The notes under the pieces are model-generated. The model worked only from the letters and a program-made list of their open reading frames with translations, searched no databases and was not told the origin of the DNA. From Paramarasmius palmivorus (taxonomy: Eukaryota > Basidiomycota > Agaricomycetes > Agaricales > Marasmiaceae): 64,000 nt of DNA. The translations under genes and the position numbers were made by a program. Within the stretch, counting starts at the first letter, position 1. The number at the start of each line of letters is the position of its first letter. Positions 33,377-44,370 of the stretch are shown in pieces. The stretch covers positions 372,001 through 436,000 of the forward strand of contig JAYKXP010000018.1 of NCBI GenBank assembly GCA_037176845.1. Direction: 5' to 3'.

Positions 33377-36300
33377 ATGCCTCTCGTCTCCCTCGATCAA
33401 GTAAAGGACAAGTCTTTTGACTATGTGATTGCAGGTGTGTTATTATACTCGGCAGATACGCAGCAGCACGCTCATCTTTCGCAGGAGGAGGCGTTAGTAT
33501 CTGTCTCTCACATGCGCTCTCAATGTTCTTAATTGATAATCTTATAGACGGCTGGACTGGTTATTGCCTCCCGGCTTTCTGAAGACCCATCTGTGACTGT
33601 ACTCGTCCTCGACGCTGGAAGCCCCAACGCTGGCGAGCCTCTAATATGTGCGCCATAGACTGCTCTGTAATCGTGGATACTGACCTTAGCGCTCCCAGTG
33701 CGCCCTGGCCAATTTGGTCTGCAGTTCTTCAACCCCAAGTTTGACTGGGCCTTCAAGACGGTGGGAAAAGATCCCTAGAACCACAGGTGTCAACTGACCA
33801 CACCTTCCAGGTTCCTCAAAAACACGCAGACGGTATACAATACAATTGGCACCGGTAAGCACGCACAAAGAGTCTCCTTAATGCCTTTTCCGACTCACAC
33901 GTCCCTTAGTGGCAAGAGTCTTGGAGGAACATCTGCAATCAACTTTTCTGCATGGACGGTTCCGCCGAAGGGCGATATTGATGGTGAGTGTAGGAAAAGA
34001 CGACCTATACATTCGACGCTAACACTCCTGTACTATACAGACTGGGAAAGATTAGGAAATAAAGGGTGGAATTGGAGCAACTATGAGAAGTATTTGTCGC
34101 GCGCTGTTACGTTAGTATTATCTTCGTTTAGGTGCTTCCAATCGATGGTTCTCATAGACATTCAGGTATACTCCTTTGGACCTCACGGCTCCAGACACCA
34201 TCGGTCGTGACAAGGAGTCGCTGAAGATCTGGGACATCAACAAGCATCCCCTCGGAACAGGTCACCTTCGGTCAAATATCAACCATAAGTAGCAGACGCT
34301 TATCTTGGGTTCATAGGTCCACTGAATGTAGCCCATCCCCGAAAAATCTTTGATATCGATGCTAAGGCGTACGAGGTTAGACCCAAAGTGCTTCATTTAA
34401 CTTAAATATTGACTGTGGCTTAATCAGGCGTTCCTCAATATGGGGATCCCCAGGTCCCCCGCTCCGGTTAGTTAGAAGGTCCTATCGAAAAGTCAGCTCA
34501 CACTAAATGTCAGCCATTTCAGTGTCACGGCGACGTAGGTGTCAAAATTGGACCTGCATATGCTACCTTTGTTCATTGTACTTCATAGCCGACTGGTGTT
34601 TACATCTCTCTCAACAACGTCGATCCCAAACTGCACACCCGTACATACTCTTCTTCGGTCTGCCTTTCTCGCGTTCCCCCTTGTTTTGAGCACTCACCCG
34701 AAGAATGCAGGCATATTTCGACCCAATCTCTACACGAAGCAATCTCTCAGTCCTAACCTCAGCTTATGTTCATCGAATCGTCACAGAAAGCGGTGATGGT
34801 GAACTCAGAGCTACCGGTGTCGAGTTCAGCTATGGAGGAGCCCCTACAGCCCATGTCGCCTATACTAACAGGGAGATTATTGTTTCTGCTGGGTGAGATC
34901 TTGTCTTCTGACGCCCGTATTTAAAGATCACTAGCTGATTGTCATGATTAGCGCCCTCAAGTCTCCACAGATTCTTGAGCTTTCTGGTATCGGGAGACCA
35001 GACGTATTGTCTAAGATAGGTGTGCCGGTCAAAGTTGCGCTTGATGGGGTCGGAGAGAACGTTCAAGAACATCAGTGGCTTGGTGTCACCTACGGTGTGT
35101 AGATGCGTACCCTCTTGTACCCTCTTCTGACGTTATCTCTTCAGAGGTAAAAGAAGGTGTATCAACAGAAACCTACGATCTTCTACGTGACGAGAAGGAA
35201 GCTGCAAAACATTTGGAGCTCTAGTACGTCCCTTCTCCAGATGCATTGCAATGGACACTGACAATATGATCATCAGTAACAAAGCAGAAGGCATTTACAT
35301 GGCTGGCATCACCAACTTTGTGTTCATGTCTCTTCATGATTTCACATCCAAGGCAGATGCCATATATGAAGCAGAAAAAGCGAAGATTGCGGAAGATATC
35401 AAGAACAACAAGTATCCTCCGGGGTTAGCGGAACAATACGAGATTCAGTTGGAACGCATACGCGACAGACGTACTGGCCCAGAGATTGCTACAGTTCCTG
35501 GTTTTCTCTCCACTCCAAGTACGTCGTAGTGTTACATCCCAGCTACCAGTACCGAATAGTGCTTCACAGAGCCTCCGTCCCCCGGCAAGCAATACTTCAC
35601 CATCGTGGGGGCTCTGAACCACAACTTCTCAAGGGGAACGATTCATGCCACTTCGGATGACCCGTTAGCAAATCCGGAAATGGATCCGCACTACTTTGAG
35701 CATGATATAGGTAAATCGATATTTCGACAATGTTTTTCGTTCGTCTTGTGTATTGACGAGATATACTATAGACCGTCAGGTATTCATTGCCCTCGGCAAG
35801 TGATGAAGACGGAGCCGCTGAGCGAGTTCCTAGGTGAGATTGCCTATAATTGACTTGTTGTAATGGTCTCACTGTTATCTGAAGTGGACGAAGTCAACCC
35901 GGGACCCGAGTTTAGCACAGATGAACAGCTAGCTAGTAGGTTGACCCTTCCTCCGAAGTACTCAATACCAATTCGGCATTTTAGACTGGGTTCCTCAAGG
36001 GTGTGCGAGTACTTGGCGTACGTGGTAGTCCACGCGACAATAGTCGCACACTCACGTCCTTGACAGACACTGCCGGATCGCTTTCCATGCTCCCTCGTGA
36101 AAAGAATGGCGTTGTCGATGCTAAATTGAAGGTTTGTCTTCATTTCTACTGCGAGGAACTCACACTGTATTGACCAACGTTCATAGGTATACGGGACTCA
36201 GAACATCCGTGTGGTAGACCTCTCGATTGTTCCGCTTCACTTTTCAGCACACAGCCAAGGTTGAGTCTATTCAAATGATCTCCTCCCATACACTGACATC

Positions 36301-36429
36301 TACTTCAAAGCAACTGTGTACACGATAGCTGAACAGGGTAAGTTTATCACAATGAAACGCGCTTGGGATTGGAACTAATCAACCTAAACAGCTGCACAAA
36401 TCATCAAGGATAGCGCTACAAGACCATGA
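33377..36429 (+). CDS. GMC oxidoreductase A (glucose/aryl-alcohol oxidase family)
   Basis: FAD-dependent oxidoreductase of the GMC family, oxidising an alcohol or sugar and often making H2O2. No signal peptide: [20 protein letters not shown] leads directly into the FAD loop, so it is probably not secreted. The dinucleotide motif GGGTAG is assembled over an 8-nt exon (33485-33492). Later motifs: [44 protein letters not shown], and the catalytic STWHTAGS, where His is split by an intron (donor after the C of the codon near 36012), then [33 protein letters not shown] and a C-terminus IKDSATRP ending at 36427-36429. Fifteen or more introns. Tandem paralogue of the gene at 36937. Confidence 0.88.
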
Positions 36430-36936
36430 TTGGTGTACATTGCCTCCATCTTCCCCAAAGATTCGCTCAGGTCATCGTAGTTTCAACCTTTCTGGAATAC
36501 TATCTAGGTGCTTTAACGTAGGTGCTTTAACGAACGATTCGAATGTAACAGTACAATTCCTTTGGTTTGCCGATTCAGATTGTGCCGGGCCTTTCTAGCC
36601 GCTCTAGATAGCGCTTTTATTGGACTTCAAATTCAAACTCCGAAGACTATTTCTTGACGCTGTCATGATCACGTCTCTCATCTTCTTTTCACATCGCGCT
36701 CGAACTCACTTATCGTGAAACGTCCGAGAAGGGTAATCCAGAAGAATTATGAACTCGTCGGAACCGCGTACATCTCCAACGTTCATTACAACCATGACGG
36801 GAAGTACTTATTGTTTGAAAGGCGCCAAAGCGCCGCAGACCCCGAGACATCCGGGCCTAGTCTTGGTCAGGTTACTCCAAAAATCTCGGGTAGGGGTATA
36901 TAAATGAAGGGTGCCATGACGGGGAGAGTAGGCACC
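36430..36936. promoter_or_regulatory. Spacer and promoter of GMC gene B, with a 14-bp tandem duplication
   Basis: TATATAAA at 36897-36904 is 33 nt before ATG 36937. TAGGTGCTTTAACG occurs twice in tandem at 36504-36531. Confidence 0.55.
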
Positions 36937-39900
36937 ATGCCCCTTTCAACTCTAGCACAAGTAAAAGATCAGCATTTTGACTATGTCATTGCAGGTGAGA
37001 AGCGTCTCGTTGCTTGGCAGGCTCAGGCTCATGTTTTGATCCAGGGGGAGGAGTATGTCATTGTTGCTCCTGGTCACTACTGCGACTCACTAGTACTGCA
37101 TAGACCGCTGGACTGGTCCTCGCCGTGAGGCTCTCTGAAGACACCTCGACAACGGTTCTCGTTCTCGATGCAGGAAACGACAACATAGGAGAACCGCTCA
37201 TTTGTACGCCCTCGTAATTTGCTACAGGACAACTGTTGAGAGCGGCGTTCTAGCTCGTCCTGCGCAGTATGGCATGCAGTTCTTCAACCCAAAATTTGAC
37301 TGGGGTTTTAAAACGGTAACCGAGGACTGAACCGAATGTATCCAGAGATTGAACAAACTGTTTAGATTCCGCAAAAGTATGCAGATGGCCAACAATACGA
37401 TTGGCACCGGCAAGTATTATATCAATGATTGCATTTGACTCAAGTTTCTGACTCATCTTGTTAGTGGCAAGAGTCTCGGAGGAAGCTCAGCAATGAATTT
37501 CTCGGCATGGACGGTCCCACCTCAAAGCGACATCGATGGTGAGCGAGTCATCATACTGCATTTTCCCTCCCAGCTGATTAGGTTCAAAACAGATTGGGAG
37601 AGGCTTGGAAACGAAGGTTGGAATTGGAAAAACTACCAGAAATACCTTTCTCGGGCAGTTAGGTAGGCAAACCTCCAATGTTTATCGGAGAATCATGTGA
37701 AAACTATGCCAATTTGACAGCTATATCCCATTGGAGAATACCATCGGTCGTGATGAAGAAGCAACGAAAATACGGGACATTGATGTACACTCTGGAACTG
37801 GTAACGCCAACGTTTACACGTCTGCCTGACATGCTCAGGTACTTGACAGGGCCGCTGCGTGTAACACATCCACGAAAGATACTAGACGTCGATACCAAGG
37901 TGTATGAAGTAAGGAAACAGGATAGTCGTCGATGTGAATCACTGATGCTGAGCTCGACAGACATTCCTGAACATGGGAATCCCGAAGGCTGCTGCTCCGG
38001 TGAGTCAGCCAAGTATTCTAACTACAGTTATCGTACTCATAGTCTTACCAGTATCATGGAGATGTAGGTACTCTTAGTGCCACAAAGACTATTCACTCAT
38101 TGCGCTCATAGCCGAAAGGACTGTACCTATCCCTCAATACCGTCGACCCCAAGCAGCATTCCCGAACGTACGCTGCAAAGGTATTTGTCCAATGTTCATT
38201 CCTTACACTAGAAGAGTACACATCGTGGTCGTTTTGTAGGCCTACTTTGACCCGATTTCCACGCGGCCCAACCTCCTCGTGCTAACAACAGCATATGTAC
38301 ACAAAGTGAGAACAAAAGGCGAGGCTGACGGAGAAATCCGAGCAACTGGCGTGGAGTTCAGCTATGATGGAGATACCAAAGTACACATTGCGCACGCAAA
38401 TCGAGAAGTCATCATTTCGGCTGGGTACATTGGGCTTCTCGGTCTTGCGCCACTTGATATTCATGATATTTTCTATTTCCGATGCATAGTACTCTGAAGT
38501 CTCCACAAATTCTGGAGCTATCCGGCATAGGCAGACCAAACATCCTTTCAAAGATAGGCGTACCGGTCAAGGTTGCGCTCGATGGTGTCGGAGAAAACGT
38601 TCAAGAACATCAATACGCTGGCCTGTCATTTGGTAAGTTCCTGTACTCCATCTACATCCAACCTACCTATTAGTCTCCGCAGAGCTTAAGGATAATGCAA
38701 CCGAAACTCTGGACATCTTGTACGATCCAGCGGAAGCGGCTAAACATGGTCAACTATAGTATGATATGCATTAGCATTCGGTTAGGAAACATTGACGGCG
38801 AGCATTTCCTCTACAGCGCCGAAGGAGAAGGTCTCTACATGACCGGCCTTTCGACTATAGTTTACATGTCGCTTCACGACTGCACATCGAAGGCAGACTC
38901 CATGCATAAAGCGCAGGAAACACGAGTGAAGGAAGGTATCGCAAATAACAAATACCCCCCGGGCTTATCAGGACAATACAACATTCAACTCGAACGGATA
39001 CGCTTGAAACGCCCTGGTCCCGAACTGATCGTCTTTCCTGGCTTCTTCTCCCATCCGAGTACGTAGGTTCTACAGAACGGCAATATCTCGGCTTGATTCT
39101 AAATGGACGCTGTTTCAGAAACGCCGATTCCTGGAAGGAGGTATATCACCATAATGTCTGCGACCAATAACAATTTTTCTAGAGGAACCATCCATGCAAC
39201 GTCCAATGACCCTCTTTCGGACCCGGAGATCGACCCACGGTACTTCGAGCAAGACATAGGTTAATATTCCATACACTAACACGAGGCCTTCGTCAGACTG
39301 ATGTCCCCACAGATCGACAAACATTCATCGAACTCGTTCATTACATCAGGCAGGTAGCTAGAACGGCGCCTTTGAAAGATCTTATCGGTGAGCTAAGTCC
39401 TGGCGCTCATGCATCATGGGTCGCGTCAGAGCCATACCTAGTACTCAAATTCGAGTCAGCATCCCCTGAAACGGCTGAACTCAATCCAGGGCCTGAATTT
39501 GCCACTGATGAGCAGATTGCCGGTAAGAAGTCATCTATTTCCGCTAAAAGCTGTATTGAGGTAGTGGTAGCTTGGCTGCCCCAGGGCTCTGGCACAATTA
39601 ATCGTATGCGCACTTTTTCGCCGATGGGCCTGGACGTGACATTGACGGTACCTACAGATACTGCTGGATCCTTAGCCATGATGCCTCGCGAGAAAAATGG
39701 TGTTGTCGATAGCAGGCTAAAGGTTGGTGGGCCTATTAGCGCTCTAGCCTTCTATTCATTCAAGTTTTATCAGGTGTATGGCACCAAGAACATCCGGGTG
39801 GTGGATTTGTCAATAGTCCCTCTACATTTTACATCTCATTCTCAAGGTAACTCTCAGCACACCTTCTCAATCAGCATATTGATACTGCATGACAGCGACT

Positions 39901-40021
39901 GTCTACGCAATTGCTGAGCAGGGTGAGCAGTCCACAATTTTCGGTAAAACCGCCCAAGACTAATACCCTTGATTGCTTTTTTTTAGCCGCGGACATTCTC
40001 AAAGGTGTTTTCGTTCCATAG
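36937..40021 (+). CDS. GMC oxidoreductase B, tandem paralogue of A
   Basis: Same family and exon plan as gene A. It starts MPLSTLAQVKDQHFDYVIAG; an in-frame ATG at 36904 is rejected because it lies in the TATA box. GGGTAG is again built over an 8-nt exon (37045-37052). Motifs: [70 protein letters not shown], then INHTAGS with His split by an intron, [37 protein letters not shown], and AADILKGVFVP with stop at 40019-40021. Where gene A and most relatives have Trp before the catalytic His (TWH), B has Asn (INH). Otherwise the frame is intact, so B is likely functional with a changed active-site entrance. No signal peptide. Confidence 0.85.
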
Positions 40022-41905
40022 TCAGACAGCGCCGCTGCACACCTACTGTTACTCTGTACGTGTTTATGATCAAACTATTCATCATCGATCCCATCGACTT
40101 CCTGGACAATGGTTTGATGGTCTTCTACCGCTGCCGCAATACCCGTACGGTACCTGTTGTGCAATATGTCGGATAATCTGGAATCTCCGTCCCCTGAAAA
40201 TCCATCAGATATATGTCAGACTCGACGGTACCATTGAATGAGCGGTAGCAACCAACAACAACGCTCCGTGCTGGGCACACATCGCTGGGATTTTTCCGGG
40301 TGTAAGGCGCCTTATCTATAGGTATTGAGGCTTTGGAGCACGCGTCTCAGCTTCATTAATCTTGCGGCCCCGTCGAGCTGTAGTTGACGACGTTTTCGTG
40401 TTGATGATAATCCTCCCCGTTGGGTTCGGGAAACAGCACCTATGTGCCTGCAGCCTCATATCCTTCGGGAAGGCACCATTCAGTAGTTTATACCCCTGGT
40501 AGAGGTCCCTGAAAGGACCTGGTACAGCACGGATGAAGTAAAGCTTTGACTGTGGCCTGCACATGATTCTTGCGTAAGAGGAACATACAAGCCAGGAACA
40601 CAAGAAGCTTTTACTTCGCGTGGCAGTGTTGGGGTCGGAAACTCTACAAGTGATGATGCTAGGAACAAACATACCGTTGCGAGCCAAGGAATTAGCTACT
40701 GTATTTGGGACCTGAAGAGATACGCAATCTAGGATCATCGGCCAAGTTTTTGGGCCTTTTAGCTCGAAAAAGAAGATGATATTGACGCGCGACCTGCATG
40801 GGGTATGCAACACTCCAGGGTGCTCCTCCGTATCGCAATGTGTGGGTAAAAGCGCTACCTTCTGGTCCACGTAAACCCTACCCAGTACTACCTATGTTCT
40901 GTTAGTAGGCCATTCGGAGCTGTAGTGGACCAACTCAACAACAACTGGTTGACGCAACCGGGTTTATCGAAGAAATAGCTATGTATAGCACGGGCTGTCG
41001 GGGTGAAGCCGAGGGATACAGCATGATATCGTGGGATCCTGCAAGGCCATTGGAGGACTGTTCATGGGACTACGAGTGCTTGTGCTGTAAGCGCCACACC
41101 AGATCAGATCATTCTTATCGTTGTCTAGAAAGAATAGACTTGGAGATCAACTGAGCAAGGTATGCGGGAATACGCGTGAATATTACACACACTCCTATGA
41201 ACTCCTGTCTCGTGCCGAGAGTGCTTGTGACTTTGCGCAAATAGGATGGTTGCCGTTGGACGGCTCCCGCAGAGTATTGACAACTAGATGCACGAGGGAA
41301 TGTGGGCGGTGTTGATTCCCTCCTGGTATTATCAGTAGTGATCGTTCAATGGAGACTTGACCGCGTTGTGGGGTAGCCTCACTGTGACGGTTCCTGTCGT
41401 CATCCTCCAGATGTCTGGTAGTAAGACGGCATGTTAGTTCCTGATGTGTAAGGGGCGTAGAACAGCCTCTTACAGCAGCGCAGGGTCTCCTTTCCAGACT
41501 GGAAAGACCTCCTCGTGGCGTAGGAAATATTCCCAAATTCCTTGGTAGTGTTAAACCCCGGCGGCGAGTCTCATTAAAGAATCCTGATCGTACCTCGGTG
41601 CCTGAAAGCTTGAAGAAGAGACGAGCACTTGAGTCAAACAAGGAATCGAGAATTCCTCAGGGCAGGTATATGAACACAAAGGTACTGAGCCAGTCGCCTA
41701 GAAGTCCGCAAGTAGAGAGAATGAACGTTACAGATGGAGAGCCTGGAGGTATCATGATGGTTTGAGTGCAAGGGGATCAACGGCATCATTTCATTATCTA
41801 ATATGGCCGAAAAGGGAGGCAAAGTATTTTGTGCCTGACCGGAGTGACCAAAGTCCCTTTTTTGCTTCTTACCTCCATTGCCAATCTCCCAACGTACTCT
41901 GCGCG
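40022..41905. other. Intergenic region with unassigned open frames
   Basis: 1.9 kb. A 184-codon minus-strand frame (40316-40870) lacks an ATG at its head and resembles nothing I know. A possible + strand gene at 41063-41765 is listed separately. No repeats or RNA genes are supported. Confidence 0.35.
41063..41765 (+). CDS. Possible small basic protein, weakly supported
   Basis: ATG 41063 gives MGLRVLVL, which splices (donor GTAAGC near 41087, acceptor TAG before 41130) in frame to KNRLGDQLSK. Further downstream a 107-codon frame without an ATG runs from about 41443 to the stop at 41763-41765; it is rich in Arg, Lys, Ser and Pro (for example LLSRLERPPRGVGNIPKF and SLKKRRALESNKES). The exons linking the two are unresolved. 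Composition looks like a disordered nuclear protein, but no family is recognised and the frame could be chance. Confidence 0.25.
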
Positions 41906-44370
41906 ATGTGGGGTTCATCGCAGCCTTCCCAGTTGCCTTCAGACGATCCTCTCGATGAAATTCTCAAGCCTCCACCAAACGAGAGCCCAGAGCAGGCCGT
42001 CTTACGGTTACAGCGGGAAGAGGAAGCAAGGCAGATTAGTATGGCCATTGATGCCAGTATCAAGGCTGAACGACAGGCGCGGAAGAGGAAGAGAATAGTC
42101 AGACTGCTATTATTGGGACAGAGCGAATCGGGTGAGTAATATATATCATAATTCCGAAGGTATACAGGGCTGACAATAATGGGGAAACCACTCAGGAAAG
42201 TCTACGACCTTGAGACGTGAGTGATTCAATCTTGCGGCGGCCGAAGCTAACCGGACATCTCTAGAGTTTCAACGATTGTATACACCAACGGTTTTCAGAG
42301 AAGAACGGATACTATGGCGTGCTGTAATACAGCTGAACATCGTCCGTTCGATACGAATCATACTAGATGCAATCTCCCTGCCTACATCCCCTTCAATGTC
42401 ACCAAGCACGTCACCTCATCCACATCAACGCAAACTCTCACACAATCGCGAACGCAGAGCTTCTAATTCGATTTTTTCTAACGGGGATGCTGGTCCTTCG
42501 AGCCCTAGGGGAAGCAATGGTCATGCATTCCCACACGCTTATTATCGCGCAGACTCTGGGAATGAATCGGAAGGAGAATCAGATTCCGAGCTACACGGCG
42601 GCGGTCGTTCAGATCATTCCTCAGTCACGCTCTATTCCTCGCCATGGGAGTCCCTCAAGATGCGGCTATTACCTCTAAAGCATATCGAAGCGCTGCTCAT
42701 TGCAAAACTTGTTCCGCCGAACGAAGATGAGGCTACTCAGCTCGCTGGGCCATCACATTCGGCACGTCAAGCAGCTCAACCTCCGCTGGCTTACCGGATA
42801 CATGAAGTCTTCGTTCGTCCCGGTGCCGGGTGGAAAGGCGCACTATCAAAAGCTCGTCATATTCCGAGTGCCAGTCTTGGTGGTGATGAAAAGGCGGGTC
42901 GACCTGTTAGCGCAGGTACGACTGGACTAGAGACCCCAGACGAAGCCCAGGAAGTTCTACATCAATGTCGGAGGGATATGATAGCACTTTGGCATGACGA
43001 AGCGGTACGCACTATCTTGGCTCGCCGCAAGATACGGCTTGAAGAGTTCCCTGGATTGTAAGTCGTCTCAGGCCGTTGATCCGCATGGTGCTAACCTTGG
43101 CACGCACAGCTTCCTCAACGACCTTGAACGCGTGACGTCGCTAAAGTACATGCCAACGGATGGTATGTTTTTGAACCAAGCAATACGTGTCTTTCCTCTA
43201 ACGATTCCCGCAGATGATGTGTTGAAGGCCAGGCTAAAGACGGTTGGGGTGTGTGAGTACAAATTTGAGATGGAAGTGTCGACCGGAAGGGAAACACCAA
43301 CAGAATGGAGAATTATCGACGTTGGAGGGAGTAGGAGCCAGGTGGGTCATCTTCATTTAGTCGGCTATCAGCAATTATCGGGTTCTGACTGTTATCTCCC
43401 TAGCGGCGTGAGTCTTCCATTATTGTCCATCATCGAAATGTATTTCTGACATTCGACATCATCAAGAAACATGGGTTCCGTTCTTCGACGATGGTACGCA
43501 CTTCTCTATCTGATGCTTGAGATGATCCGCTGACGGTGTCCTAGTCGATGCTATCATCTTCCTTGCACCAATCTCAGGCTTTGACCAAGTGCTGGCCGAA
43601 GACCGCACAGTCAACCGTCTGGTAAGTGTTTCGGTCCCATGTGGTATCAGCGCTTACCTTTTGATAGGAGGACTCTGTTCTACTGTGGAAGTCCGTTTGC
43701 TCAAACAAGCTACTCGCGAACGTGGACCTTGTACTATTCCTCAATAAATGTGATATCCTTGGTGAGCACGCCGTCAGTCGTACCTTCATTACACAATCCT
43801 GACCAAGAATTTAGAACAAAAACTCAATTCTGGAGTTCGGTATGCCTCGTTCCCGAAAGATATTCACATCAGAAACTTACAGGGTCCTTATTAGGCTAGC
43901 GAAATACGTTAGAAGTTACGGAGACCGGCCGAACGATATGGAAAATGCCAGCAAATGTGAGTTTCCTGACTCCTGTCCAAGAGCCGGCCAGTATTCGGGT
44001 TGTGCGCCTTTTGTAATGGCCGGCTCTCGATCCCTTCATTTTTGGTATGCTGACGGCCTTTTTCTGCTCCCTTAGACCTCCGAAGTAAATTCAGCGCAAT
44101 CCATCGTGAATATTCCCCCAACCCAAGAAAGTTCTACGCATTCTGCACGTCAGTTACTGTGAGTGATCAGAGGCACCTCTAGGAGATGGCTCCATGTTAA
44201 CTGACTAACTGACGTTCGTCTAGGACACGGCAACAACAGCTGGGATAATAGCAAGTGGTGAGTTCTCACCTAGTTCATATGATTATTGGAGAATTCTCAT
44301 GCTCGTTCGGCTACCAGTTCGGGATATGGTCATTCGTCAGCACCTCAAGCAGTCAAAATTGCTCTCATGA
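41906..44370 (+). CDS. Atypical large heterotrimeric G-protein alpha subunit
   Basis: GTP-binding signalling subunit of the expanded mushroom G-alpha type. P-loop GQSESGKSTTLRQF spans two introns (near 42134-42260). The helical domain holds a Ser/His-rich insert of some 190 residues (from SPSTSPHPHQRK), making the protein much longer than the usual 355 residues. Switch I reads ARLKTVGV. Switch II reads DVGGSRSQ then RQTWVPFFDD, the RQ coming from a 4-nt exon at 43404-43407 plus flanking codons. The Gln that normally stabilises GTP hydrolysis (DVGGQ) is Ser here. NKCD base-recognition motif (FLNKCDIL) and TSVTDT near the C-terminus are present. It ends RDMVIRQHLKQSKLLS at 44370. The N-terminus MWGSSQ lacks the MGxxxS myristoylation signal. 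Confidence 0.88.

Noticed and set aside
40316..40870. 184-codon minus-strand open frame as a gene
   Set aside because: It starts at GTG rather than ATG, shows no known motif and no splice-supported extension.
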